From: Rhizobium album
GTDB taxonomy: Bacteria > Pseudomonadota > Alphaproteobacteria > Rhizobiales > Rhizobiaceae
Reading direction: 5' to 3'
Length of the DNA: 64,000 nucleotides
Assembly (NCBI RefSeq): GCF_003122325.1
Contig: NZ_QFBC01000018.1
Span: forward strand, 1-64,000
Shown: positions 41,774 through 50,075 of the stretch, piece after piece
How the letters are laid out: the number at the start of each line of letters is the position of its first letter
Numbering within the stretch: the first letter of the stretch is position 1
Program-made: the position numbers and the translations under genes
The notes under the pieces: model-generated
What the model was told of the DNA's origin: nothing
The model's database searches: none
Seen by the model: the letters and a program-made list of their open reading frames with translations, nothing else

Positions 41774-43288
41774 TCACGCTGCCTCCGAATGATCGTCGTA
41801 CCAGGCGACAAAGGCCTGGCGCTGGACCGGCGTCATGTGCAGCCCGTGCTTGGTGCGCCGTTCGAGGATATCGTTTGCCGTCTGCGCCCATTCGGTTTCC
41901 ATCAGGAACTGTGCCTCGCGTTCGCGAAACAGCGGCGTGAAGGCGATGCCGAGGTCGTCGATGCCGGTCGCCTTGCCGACCAGCGCATGCAGGCGCGTGC
42001 CGTAGAGCCGGGCATAATGTTTGGCAAGATCGGCCGGCAGCCAGGGATACCGCACCTTGATGTCGCCGAGGAACTGGTCGAAATCGGCGTCGCGCATGTC
42101 ACCGCCCGGCAAGGTCGCAGAGCCGGTCCAGGCCGGACCCATCTTCGGGAAGAAGGGTTTCAGCCGTTCCAGCGCATGGTCCGAAAGCTTGCGGAAGGTG
42201 GTGATCTTGCCGCCGAAGACCGACAGCAGCGGCGCCTGGCCATCGCCTGCGTCGACCTCGAAGATGTAGTCGCGCGTCACGGCGGAAGGGTTTGCGGCAT
42301 TGTCGTCGTAGAGCGGGCGCACGCCGGAGAAGCTGTGGACGATATCGGCCTCCGTCAGCTGCTGCTTGAAATAGCGGTTCACCGACTTGATCAGATAGGC
42401 GATCTCGTTGCCGTCGGCAGTCACGTCTTCCGGGCGGCCCTCGTAAGGAATATCGGTGGTGCCGATCAGCGCCAGATCGTTCTGGTAGGGGTTGATGAAG
42501 ATCACCCGCTTGTCCGGGTTCTGCACGAGATAGGCCTGCCGCCCCTCCCAGAATTTCGGAACGACGATGTGGCTGCCCTTCACCAGGCGGACGCTGCGGC
42601 TGGAATTGAGCCCCGCGACGCGGCCGATGATGTCGTTCACCCAGGGGCCGGCGGTGTTGACGACGCAGCGCGCTTTCGCCTCGCTCTTCGCGCCGGTCAC
42701 CGTATCCGTCATCTCGATGGTCCAGAGATCGCCCGTGCGGCGAATGGAGGAGCACGCCGTGCGGGTTTTCACTGTCGCGCCGCGGCTGTGAGCATCCAGC
42801 GCGTTGAGCAGCACCAGGCGGGCATCGTCCACCCAACAGTCGGAATATTCGAAGGCCTTGCGGTATTGCGGTTTCAGCGGCGCGCCCTCGGGCGCCTGCG
42901 CCAGGTTGAGCGTCCGCGTCCCCGGCAGCCGCTTGCGGCCGCCGAGATGGTCGTAGAGGAACAGGCCGAGGCGCACGAGCCAGGCCGGCCGATCCTCGGG
43001 ATTGTGCGGCAGCACGAAACGCATCGGCCAGATGATGTGCGGTGCGGAGCGCAGCAGTACCTCGCGCTCGATCAGAGCTTCGCGAACCAGGCGGAACTCG
43101 TAATATTCGAGGTAGCGCAGGCCGCCATGCACCAGCTTTCCCGAACGCGAACTGGTGCCCTGCGCCAGGTCGTCCTTCTCACACAGCAGGACGGAAAGGC
43201 CGCGACCGGTGGCATCGCGGGCGATGCCGGCGCCGTTGACCCCGCCGCCGACGACGAACAGGTCGTATATGCCGCTTTCAGAACTCAC
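41774..43288 (-). CDS. eryB: EryB/GlpD-type FAD-dependent polyol phosphate dehydrogenase
   Basis: The 504-residue membrane-associated flavoprotein belongs to the aerobic glycerol-3-phosphate dehydrogenase family. FAD-binding loop: DLFVVGGGVNGAGIARDATG; then CEKDDLAQGTSSRSGKLVHG and GGLRYLEYYEFRLVREAL, both typical of GlpD. Later segments are VVNTAGPWVND, GTTDIPYEGRPEDV and SVFGGKITTFRKLSDHAL. In erythritol loci the paralog EryB oxidises L-erythritol 4-phosphate to L-3-tetrulose 4-phosphate, and its position three genes from an EryA-like kinase supports that use. GlpD activity on glycerol 3-phosphate cannot be excluded. The start is GTG at 43288 with GGAGAGA ahead. Confidence 0.85.
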   Translation of the reverse strand: MSSESGIYDLFVVGGGVNGAGIARDATGRGLSVLLCEKDDLAQGTSSRSGKLVHGGLRYLEYYEFRLVREALIEREVLLRSAPHIIWPMRFVLPHNPEDRPAWLVRLGLFLYDHLGGRKRLPGTRTLNLAQAPEGAPLKPQYRKAFEYSDCWVDDARLVLLNALDAHSRGATVKTRTACSSIRRTGDLWTIEMTDTVTGAKSEAKARCVVNTAGPWVNDIIGRVAGLNSSRSVRLVKGSHIVVPKFWEGRQAYLVQNPDKRVIFINPYQNDLALIGTTDIPYEGRPEDVTADGNEIAYLIKSVNRYFKQQLTEADIVHSFSGVRPLYDDNAANPSAVTRDYIFEVDAGDGQAPLLSVFGGKITTFRKLSDHALERLKPFFPKMGPAWTGSATLPGGDMRDADFDQFLGDIKVRYPWLPADLAKHYARLYGTRLHALVGKATGIDDLGIAFTPLFREREAQFLMETEWAQTANDILERRTKHGLHMTPVQRQAFVAWYDDHSEAA

Positions 43289-43300
43289 GGCCGTCTCTCC

Positions 43301-44338
43301 TCAGCACGGGTTGACCGGCGGCTCACCGGCAATGTAGCGGCGCACCTCTTCGGCCGCCATTTCCGCGGCATAGGTGACGGTGCGCACCGAGGCGCCGGCG
43401 ATATGCGGCGTCAGCGTGACATTCGGAAGCTGCAGCAGCGGCCAGTCCGGCGGCACCGGCTCGACACCGAAGGTTTCCAGCATGGCGCTGGAAAGATGAC
43501 CGTTGGTCAGCGCGTCGTATAGCGCGTCGTAATCGCAGAGCGGCCCGCGGGCGGTGTTGACGAAGATGGCGCCGGGCTTCATCTGCGCGAAGGTTACGGC
43601 ATTCATCATGCCCTTGGTTTCTTCCGTCACGCGCGGATGCAGTGTCACGATGTCGGAGCGCGACAGGAGGTCGTCGAAACCCACCTGCTCGACGCCGCCA
43701 TTCAGGTCGTCGACGCTCAGCTGCACATAAGGATCGTGGACGATGACCTTGCAGCCGAAGGCGCGCAGCAGGCGCACCACCTTGGTGCCGATATTGCCGT
43801 AACCGACAACACCCACCGTCATCTCGCTGAGTTCGCGGCCGGTGCGGTCGGCGCGGTAGAGGTCGCCGCGCCATTCGCCCTTTCGCAGGGCTTCATGGCC
43901 GACGCGGATCAGCCGGGTCTCGGCCAGGATGGCGCCGATGGCGAATTCGGCAACGGCGCTGGCATTGCGGCCGGGCGTGTTGACGACACGCACGCCGGCG
44001 GCGCGGGCCGCGGCCATGTCGATGTTGACCGGGCCGCCGCGCGAGACGGCAACGAGCCTGAGGCCCGGCAATTGCGCAAACATCGCCGCCGAAAGCGGCG
44101 CCAGCTGCGTCACCATGATTTCGGCATCGCCGATGAAGTCGACGATCTCGTCGGCCTTGCCCATGTATTCCTTGAGGCCGTCCATGCCTTCGACGGCATA
44201 GCCGTGCTCCATCGGTTCGTCCGGCCAGGGTTGTTCGATGGTGCGGATGTCGTGCCCGTCTCCGCAGGCGGCGACGATCTTGTCGCGAAAGATGTCGGGG
44301 AGCATGAACCGGTCGCCGATGATGGCTATCTTCTTCAT
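43301..44338 (-). CDS. D-isomer-specific 2-hydroxyacid dehydrogenase
   Basis: NAD-dependent dehydrogenase of 345 residues from the D-2-hydroxyacid family (phosphoglycerate dehydrogenase-like). The nucleotide-binding loop is VGVVGYGNIGTKVVRLLRAF and catalytic elements are VNTARGPLCD (Arg), FGVEPVPP (Glu) and LTPHIAGASVRT (His). There is no ACT domain, so it is not a full SerA. It lies between the eryA- and eryB-like genes, where classical erythritol operons have no such gene, so it may oxidise a sugar acid or reduce an oxo-acid formed from a side branch. Start ATG at 44338, 11 bases after eryA. Confidence 0.85.
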   Translation of the reverse strand: MKKIAIIGDRFMLPDIFRDKIVAACGDGHDIRTIEQPWPDEPMEHGYAVEGMDGLKEYMGKADEIVDFIGDAEIMVTQLAPLSAAMFAQLPGLRLVAVSRGGPVNIDMAAARAAGVRVVNTPGRNASAVAEFAIGAILAETRLIRVGHEALRKGEWRGDLYRADRTGRELSEMTVGVVGYGNIGTKVVRLLRAFGCKVIVHDPYVQLSVDDLNGGVEQVGFDDLLSRSDIVTLHPRVTEETKGMMNAVTFAQMKPGAIFVNTARGPLCDYDALYDALTNGHLSSAMLETFGVEPVPPDWPLLQLPNVTLTPHIAGASVRTVTYAAEMAAEEVRRYIAGEPPVNPC

Positions 44339-44349
44339 TTCGTCAGTCC

Positions 44350-45915
44350 TTATGAAACGGCAGGCTTGTGCCCGATCTCGGCCTGGGAGTGCCAGACCGG
44401 GCGCAAGGCTGCCCATGATTGCCTGTAGACGGGAAAGACGGCATCGAAATACCGCACCATGTCCGCATCCGGCTGTTCCGGCGGGCGCTGATAGGGCGTG
44501 ACCCAGTCGCGCACGCAATTTTCCATCGTCCCGTAGATGCCGAGCGATACGGCGGCGATCATCGCCGCGCCCGCGGCGCCGGCCTCTTCGCGTTCGCTCG
44601 TCTGGATGCTGGCGCCAAGCGCGCCGCCGAGAATGCCGCGAAGCGAGGCGCTGCGGGCAGCTCCGCCGGTCAGCCGCACCCGTGCGGGCAGCGGTCCCAT
44701 CTGCGTGTAGCAATCCCGGGATGCCAAGGCGAGGCCGTTGAAGACGGAGCGCACCATATCGCCGAAACCGTGGCCGATGGAAAGCCCGACGAACGAGGCA
44801 CGGGCGGAGGCATCGACGAACGGCCCGCGCTCTCCCGCCTCGGAAATATAGGGGTGGAAGATCGGCGGGCTGGCGCTTGCTTCCGTCAGCCAGCTTTCGA
44901 CATGGTCGAGCAGCTCCGCCTTGCTTTTTTCGATGCCGGCGCCCTTCAGCACGCTGCCGGCAACACCCAGAATCCAGTCGATGTTCAGCGTTGCCGCCAT
45001 GTTCGACTGCATCTGGGCGTAGATACCCTGCACCGGCATGCACATCGTGTAGCCGGTCTGGTCCTGGTTGAGCTGCACGTCGTCGGCGCCGTTGGCAAGC
45101 CGCATGTGCATGCCCGTCGAGCCGATGATCGAGCAGCCGGCATCGGTTCCCGGTTCGTAGAGGCCGGCGCCGAGCGCGGTGCAGGCGACGTCGACATAAC
45201 CGAGGACAACCGGCGTGCCGACGGGCAGGCCGCAGAGACGGGCGGCTTCTTCGCTCAGGCCATGGTGTTCGACAGCGCCGTCAACGATGTCGGGCAGCAG
45301 GTATTTCAGCCTGTCGAGACCGAGGAAGTGGATCACCTCGTCATTGTAGTCGCGCTTCCGGAAATCGCCGAAGGTGAAGCAGGCTTCGGACGGGTCGGTG
45401 GCGCGCTTGCCGGTGAGCTTGAAATAGAGCCAGTCCTTGCAATGGAAGGCCGTGGTTGCGCCGGTCAGCATCTCGGGCGCATTTTCGGTGATCCAGCGCA
45501 GCTGCGGTCCCTGCTGGCAGGCGGCGAGGCCGCTGCCGGTGCTGCGAAAGCGGGCAAGGTCGCCGCTGTCGCCGCGCAACCTTTCGACCGTTTCCCCGGC
45601 GCGGGCATCGAGCCACAGCCATCCCTTGCCGACCGGTTCGCCCTGCTTGTCGATCAGCCATGTGCCGTCGCCCTGCCCGGTGACGGCGATGCCGGCAACG
45701 CGGCCGGCAAGATTGTCGATCTTGCCGGAGAGGTCGGCGAGCGTCCGGGCGGTGTCGGCCCAGGTGCGGGGCAGGTCCTGCACCGAGCCGGTGCGGCCGA
45801 CGGCTTCATAGAGGTTGGGAATGGCGCAGGCGGCAAGCTGCCGCCCCTGGAGGTCGAAGGCGACGGACTTGATCACGGAAGTGCCGGCATCGATGCCGAT
45901 CAGCACGTCGCGCAT
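44350..45915 (-). CDS. eryA: erythritol kinase-like FGGY kinase
   Basis: The 521-residue FGGY kinase closely resembles EryA of Brucella and rhizobia as I remember it, including the opening RDVLIGIDAGTSVIKSVAFD, the TGQGDGTWLIDKQG region, KDWLYFKLTGKRATDPSEAC and GYVDVACTALGAGL. EryA phosphorylates erythritol to L-erythritol 4-phosphate, the first step of tetritol use. Its length equals that of EryA (about 519). The second-domain segments CSIIGSTGMHMRL and RLTGGAARSASLRGILG carry the adenine-binding glycines. The start codon shares a base with the stop of the ABC ATPase gene (TGATG), so uptake and phosphorylation are co-translated. Confidence 0.82.
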   Translation of the reverse strand: MRDVLIGIDAGTSVIKSVAFDLQGRQLAACAIPNLYEAVGRTGSVQDLPRTWADTARTLADLSGKIDNLAGRVAGIAVTGQGDGTWLIDKQGEPVGKGWLWLDARAGETVERLRGDSGDLARFRSTGSGLAACQQGPQLRWITENAPEMLTGATTAFHCKDWLYFKLTGKRATDPSEACFTFGDFRKRDYNDEVIHFLGLDRLKYLLPDIVDGAVEHHGLSEEAARLCGLPVGTPVVLGYVDVACTALGAGLYEPGTDAGCSIIGSTGMHMRLANGADDVQLNQDQTGYTMCMPVQGIYAQMQSNMAATLNIDWILGVAGSVLKGAGIEKSKAELLDHVESWLTEASASPPIFHPYISEAGERGPFVDASARASFVGLSIGHGFGDMVRSVFNGLALASRDCYTQMGPLPARVRLTGGAARSASLRGILGGALGASIQTSEREEAGAAGAAMIAAVSLGIYGTMENCVRDWVTPYQRPPEQPDADMVRYFDAVFPVYRQSWAALRPVWHSQAEIGHKPAVS

Positions 45916-47039
45916 CAGGCAAGCTCCTTCCCATGCGAAATCGCCCTGCCGGTTTCGCTGTCGAAGACGTGCAGGCTCGAAGGGTCGAGATGGATGCCGA
46001 TATCCTCGCCGATGGCGAGACGCGTCCGGTCGTGCTCGACCAGCACCATGGTGCCGCCGGCGAAATCGGCGGCGATATGCGTCTGGTCGCCGAGCCACTG
46101 GTTGACGGCCACCCGCGCCTTGACGCCGTCGGCGCTGCGGCGCACGGAATAGGGTCGGATGCCGAGCACCACCTTGCGGCGCTTGGTCAGCTCCGCCTGG
46201 ACGCCGGGCGAAAAGGCGGCGATCTGGTAATCCAGCTTGACGCCTTCGTTGAGCCCGAAAGACAGGCTGCCATTGCCGCCGCTGATGCTGGCCTCGAAGA
46301 CGTTCATCGGCGGTTCGCCGACGAAGGTGCCGGTAAACAGGTTGGCCGGCCGCTCCTTGATCTTCTGCGGCGTATCGAACTGCTGCAGCACGCCGCCTTC
46401 CATGACGGCAATGCGGTCGGCCAGCGCGTTGGCTTCCGTCTGGTCGTGGGTGACGAGGATCGCGGTGAGGCCGCGCTCCTTGATGTAATGCTTGATGCGG
46501 CCGCGCAGCAGGGCGCGCAGCTGCGGTTCCAACTGGCCCATCGGCTCGTCCAGCAGGTGCAGGTCGGCATCGCGGATGAGGGCGCGGCCGAGCGAGGCGC
46601 GCTGCTGCTGGCCGCCGGAAATCGAACTCGGATAGCGCCCGAGGATATCCTCGATCTCCAGAAGCTTGGCGATGTAGGCGACTTTCTCGTCCACTTCGGC
46701 CTGCGACAGGCGTTTGGCCTTCAGCGCGAAGGCGATGTTTTCGCGCACCGTCAGCGGCGGATACAGCGAATAACCTTCAAAGGCCATGGCGACGTTGCGT
46801 TTCACCGGCGGCAGCAGATGCACCTGCCGTCCGGCGAGCGAAATCGTGCCGTCCGACACCGGCTCGAAGCCGGCGATCATGCGCAGCGTCGAGGTCTTGC
46901 CGCAGCCGGACGAACCGAGCAGGGCGATGATTTCGCCCTTGCGTACGTTCATCGACAGGTTTTTGACCGCATGCACCCCATGCCCTTTCGGGCCGTAGAA
47001 CTTGTCGACGTTCTCGATTAGCAGCGCCGTGTCGCTCAT
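45915..47039 (-). CDS. sugar ABC transporter ATPase, catalytically intact subunit
   Basis: One of two ATPases of the polyol importer beside the ery genes. The 374-residue protein has an N-terminal nucleotide-binding domain and a C-terminal regulatory OB-type domain (from about 240). Walker A GSSGCGKTS (42-50), signature ISGGQ (140-144), Walker B LLDEP with the catalytic Glu165, and the switch His198 in VTHDQTEA are present. The Q-loop position reads FEGY, with Glu88 where Gln is normal. Its partner (47036-48154) lacks the catalytic Glu and His, so this subunit should carry the hydrolytic site of a heterodimer. Probably equivalent to one of MptD/MptE of S. meliloti, which import erythritol, adonitol and L-arabitol. 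Confidence 0.85.
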   Translation of the reverse strand: MSDTALLIENVDKFYGPKGHGVHAVKNLSMNVRKGEIIALLGSSGCGKTSTLRMIAGFEPVSDGTISLAGRQVHLLPPVKRNVAMAFEGYSLYPPLTVRENIAFALKAKRLSQAEVDEKVAYIAKLLEIEDILGRYPSSISGGQQQRASLGRALIRDADLHLLDEPMGQLEPQLRALLRGRIKHYIKERGLTAILVTHDQTEANALADRIAVMEGGVLQQFDTPQKIKERPANLFTGTFVGEPPMNVFEASISGGNGSLSFGLNEGVKLDYQIAAFSPGVQAELTKRRKVVLGIRPYSVRRSADGVKARVAVNQWLGDQTHIAADFAGGTMVLVEHDRTRLAIGEDIGIHLDPSSLHVFDSETGRAISHGKELA

Positions 47040-48154
47040 GCCGCTTCTCCGTTGCGATTGGTTGTCGTTGCAGGCGTTGCGATGCGCGCGCCGCTTTCCT
47101 TGTCGAAGAGGAAGGCTGCCGCGCCGTTGACGGCGATCGCCGCCGGGCCGGAGGACGGGCCGGGTGTGCCGGCCGGCCGGGAGAGCAGGATTTCCCGGCC
47201 GCGGGCCGTCAGCAACAGGGTGACGGTCTTTTCGTTGAGCGGCGTTTCGGCTTCCACCGTCACCGGAATGGCGCCTTGTGCCGAGGGTTCGGTAAAGACG
47301 ATGGTCTCCGGCCGCAGCCCGAGAACACATTCCTTGCCGACGACGCTTTCCGGCATCGACGGTAAGGGCACCCTGACGTTCGAAAGCTCGACATAGACGC
47401 CGGAAGCATCCTTCTTCGGAATGACGGTCAGGAGGTTGATGGTCGGGTCGCCGAACAGCCGGGCGATGTCGATGTCCGCCGGCGTGTTGTAGATGTCCTC
47501 TGGCGTGCCGATCTGCCGGATGCGGCCCTGCGACATGACGGCGATGCGGTCGCCGAGCGCCATGGCTTCCTTGTAGTCCTGGGTGACGTAGATCACCGTC
47601 GCGCCCTGCTTGGCGAGCAGGCGCGGCAGTTCCAGGCGCATCTCGAAGCGTAGCTTGGCATCGACGTTGCGTAGCGGGTCGTCGAGCAGCAGCACCGGCG
47701 GCGAGCCGGCGAGTGCGCGGGCCAGCGCCGTACGCTGCTTCTGGCCGTTGGAGAGGGCCTTCGGGCGATGGCTGAGAACGTGGTCTATCTTCAGGAGCTT
47801 CGCCACCTTCTCGACGCCCTCGCGGATGCCCGCCGCAGAACTGCGGTTGGCTTCCAGTGGGCTGGCGATGTTGTCGAAGGCATTCATGTGCGGGAAGAGC
47901 GCAAAATTCTGGAAGGCCATGCCGATGCCGCGATGTTCGGCGTCGACCTCGGTCATGTCCTCGCCGCCGATGACGATCTTGCCGGCATCCGGTTCGATGA
48001 CGCCGGCGATGAGGCGCAGCAGAACGGTCTTGCCGGCACCGGACGGACCGAAGAGCACGAGGGTCTCGCCGTCGGCGACATCGAGCGTCAGGTCGTCGAG
48101 CACGGCCTGGCTCTTGTAGCGCTTGGTAATGTTTTGCAGTTGCAGCGTGGTCAT
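47036..48154 (-). CDS. sugar ABC transporter ATPase, degenerate subunit
   Basis: The second ATPase of the same importer, 372 residues with a C-terminal regulatory domain. Walker A is normal (GPSGAGKT, 36-43) and the Q-loop Gln82 is kept, but the Walker B region reads LLLDDP with Asp159 in place of the catalytic Glu, the switch His is Gln192 (VTQDYKEA), and the signature is LSNGQ. It should bind ATP yet hydrolyse it poorly. The stop overlaps the next ATPase gene by four bases (47036-47039). The same pattern recurs in the ATPase at 59521-60609, and the degenerate subunit is encoded first in both operons. Confidence 0.85.
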   Translation of the reverse strand: MTTLQLQNITKRYKSQAVLDDLTLDVADGETLVLFGPSGAGKTVLLRLIAGVIEPDAGKIVIGGEDMTEVDAEHRGIGMAFQNFALFPHMNAFDNIASPLEANRSSAAGIREGVEKVAKLLKIDHVLSHRPKALSNGQKQRTALARALAGSPPVLLLDDPLRNVDAKLRFEMRLELPRLLAKQGATVIYVTQDYKEAMALGDRIAVMSQGRIRQIGTPEDIYNTPADIDIARLFGDPTINLLTVIPKKDASGVYVELSNVRVPLPSMPESVVGKECVLGLRPETIVFTEPSAQGAIPVTVEAETPLNEKTVTLLLTARGREILLSRPAGTPGPSSGPAAIAVNGAAAFLFDKESGARIATPATTTNRNGEAA

Positions 48155-48156
48155 GA

Positions 48157-49014
48157 TTACCCCTTCACTGCGCCGAGCGACAGGCCTTCGACGAGGTAGC
48201 GCTGGGCATAGAGTGCGAGTGCCAGCGTCGGCGCGATCGACAGCACGATGGCCGCGGCGATCTGGCCGTACTGGATGCCGGAGGAGGTGACGAAGGCAAG
48301 CGCGCCCACCGTCACCGGCTGCTTGGAAGCGGACGCCAGTACAAGCGCGAAGACGAAGTTGTTCCACGCGAAGATGAAGGCAAGCAGGCCGGCGGCGGCA
48401 ATGCCGGGACCGGCGAGCGGCAGCGCGATCTTGCGGAAGGTGGCGAACCAGGAATGGCCGGCGATGCGATAGGCATATTCGACGTCTGCCGAGATGTCCT
48501 CGAAATAACCTCGCACGATCCAGAGGATGAGCGGCAGGCAGATCAGCTGGTAGACCCAGATCAGGCCGATATAGGTGTCGGAGAGCCCGAGCCACTGGAA
48601 ATACTGCGTCAGCGGCAGCAGCACGAGCAGCGGCGGCGCAAAGCGGAAGGAGAGCAGCGTGAAGGCGATGTCTTCCGAACCGCGAAACTTGTGCCGTGCG
48701 AAGGCATAGGCCGCCGGCACGCCGAGCAGCAGCGACACTGCGACGGAAGCGGTGGACAGGAAAACCGAGTTGCCGAGATTGCCCATGAAGGCGATGTCGA
48801 GCGTACCGGCCGCAGTCGTCAGCTTGCCGGTGATCAGGGCCATGTAGTTCGACAGTGTCGGCGTGAAGGAGAGCGACGGCGGGATCTGCAGGATCGTTTC
48901 GTTCGTCTGGAACGACATCATGAAGATCCAGAAGATCGGGAACATGAAGAACAGGATGACGAGCGTCAGCGCGATGCCGCGCAAGATCCGCTCGGGCGTG
49001 GATGTGCTTTCCAT
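48157..49014 (-). CDS. sugar ABC transporter permease (MalG type)
   Basis: Inner-membrane permease of 285 residues with six hydrophobic segments, the first near residues 13-35 (IALTLVILFFMFPIFWIFMM). The cytoplasmic coupling loop lies around EYAYRIAGHSWFATFRKIAL, ending in the usual LPLAGPGIAAAG. MalG-type permeases of this length pair with a MalF-type partner, encoded just upstream. The start ATG at 49014 follows GAGGAGGGC, and the stop is two bases before the degenerate ATPase gene. Substrate is inferred to be a polyol such as erythritol from the operon. Confidence 0.88.
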   Translation of the reverse strand: MESTSTPERILRGIALTLVILFFMFPIFWIFMMSFQTNETILQIPPSLSFTPTLSNYMALITGKLTTAAGTLDIAFMGNLGNSVFLSTASVAVSLLLGVPAAYAFARHKFRGSEDIAFTLLSFRFAPPLLVLLPLTQYFQWLGLSDTYIGLIWVYQLICLPLILWIVRGYFEDISADVEYAYRIAGHSWFATFRKIALPLAGPGIAAAGLLAFIFAWNNFVFALVLASASKQPVTVGALAFVTSSGIQYGQIAAAIVLSIAPTLALALYAQRYLVEGLSLGAVKG

Positions 49015-49024
49015 GATGCCCTCC

Positions 49025-49948
49025 TCAGGCTTCGCCGCGGGCGCGCTCGCGCAGGCGCAGCCAGTTCTTGATGAAGATGTTCGAAAGCAGGTAGGTGATC
49101 GCCCAGAGGATGATCAGCAGCGCTGCCGAACGGCCGACATTGGTCGACTGGAAGAAATTGAGATAGGCCTCGACCTGGAAGACCGTCAGCGTGTCGCCGG
49201 GGCCGCCCTGGGTCATGGCATAGATGATGTCGAACTGCTGGATGGAATCGAGCAGCCGGAACAGCGTTGCCGTCAGGATGTAGGGCGTCAGCATCGGCAG
49301 GGTGATGCGGAAGAAGACGAAGGTGCGCGGCACGCCGTCGAGGGCCGCAGCCTCGAAAGGCTGTGTCGGCAGCGAGCGCAGGCCGGCAAGCAGCAGGATC
49401 ATGATGAAAGGCGTGTAGACCCAGATGTCGACGAGCACCACGGTCAGCAGCGCCGTGTCCGGCGAGGAGGCCCAGCGGAAATTGTCGAGGCCGACGAGGC
49501 TGGCGAAATAGCTGAGGATGCCGAAGCCCGGATTGGTCATCAGCTTCCACATCAGCGCGGCCAGCGCCGGCGCGATCATCAGCGGCATCAGAAGCATGAT
49601 CGAGACGAAATTGTTGAAGGCCGAACGCTTCTGCAAGAGCAGGGCGATGCCGAGGCCGAGCAGCAGTTCGAGCACCACCGTCAGGCCGGCATAGGTGAGC
49701 GACACGCGCAGCGTGTTCCAGAAGCTCGGATCGGTGAAGAAATTCAGGTAGTTTTCACCCCAGTTGAACTGGCGCGCCCACGGCTGGCTCAGGCGATAGC
49801 GCTGGAAGGAGTTGATGACCGCCGTAAAGAACGGGATCAGGATGCCGATGCAGACCAGCAGTGCGGGAAGGCTGAGCACATAGGGGAGAGCCTTCTTGCT
49901 GATCCTGAAACCGCTTGGCGCTTTGCGCGCCGTTGTCACAGAAGCCAT
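49025..49948 (-). CDS. sugar ABC transporter permease (MalF type)
   Basis: Inner-membrane permease of 307 residues, with a first segment near 22-46 (PYVLSLPALLVCIGILIPFF), a short periplasmic region, and the coupling loop FEAAALDGVPRTFVFFRITL, which carries the EAA...G motif. The conserved MTQGGPGDTL follows, a hallmark of MalF-type sugar permeases. ATG at 49948 is preceded by GGAGCTC; a frame open further upstream lacks homology. It lies after the binding-protein gene and before the MalG-type gene, with gaps of 127 and 10 bases. Confidence 0.88.
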   Translation of the reverse strand: MASVTTARKAPSGFRISKKALPYVLSLPALLVCIGILIPFFTAVINSFQRYRLSQPWARQFNWGENYLNFFTDPSFWNTLRVSLTYAGLTVVLELLLGLGIALLLQKRSAFNNFVSIMLLMPLMIAPALAALMWKLMTNPGFGILSYFASLVGLDNFRWASSPDTALLTVVLVDIWVYTPFIMILLLAGLRSLPTQPFEAAALDGVPRTFVFFRITLPMLTPYILTATLFRLLDSIQQFDIIYAMTQGGPGDTLTVFQVEAYLNFFQSTNVGRSAALLIILWAITYLLSNIFIKNWLRLRERARGEA

Positions 49949-49989
49949 GATCGAGCTCCGTTCGGAAATCTGGATGAATGCGATGAGGA

Positions 49990-50008
49990 GGGGCCGTTGC
50001 CCGGCCCC
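49990..50008 (-). terminator. hairpin between binding-protein and permease genes
   Basis: GGGGCCG (49990-49996) pairs with CGGCCCC (50002-50008) around a five-base loop, and a larger GC-rich stem can form at 50029-50072. No U-run. Such stems after binding-protein genes usually keep their mRNA more stable than the permease part. Confidence 0.45.
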
Positions 50009-50075
50009 GTATGCGAAGTCTGCCGAGCCGGCGGGCACGCGGCATTGGCGCCACGCACCCGCCTGCCGGGAGAAA

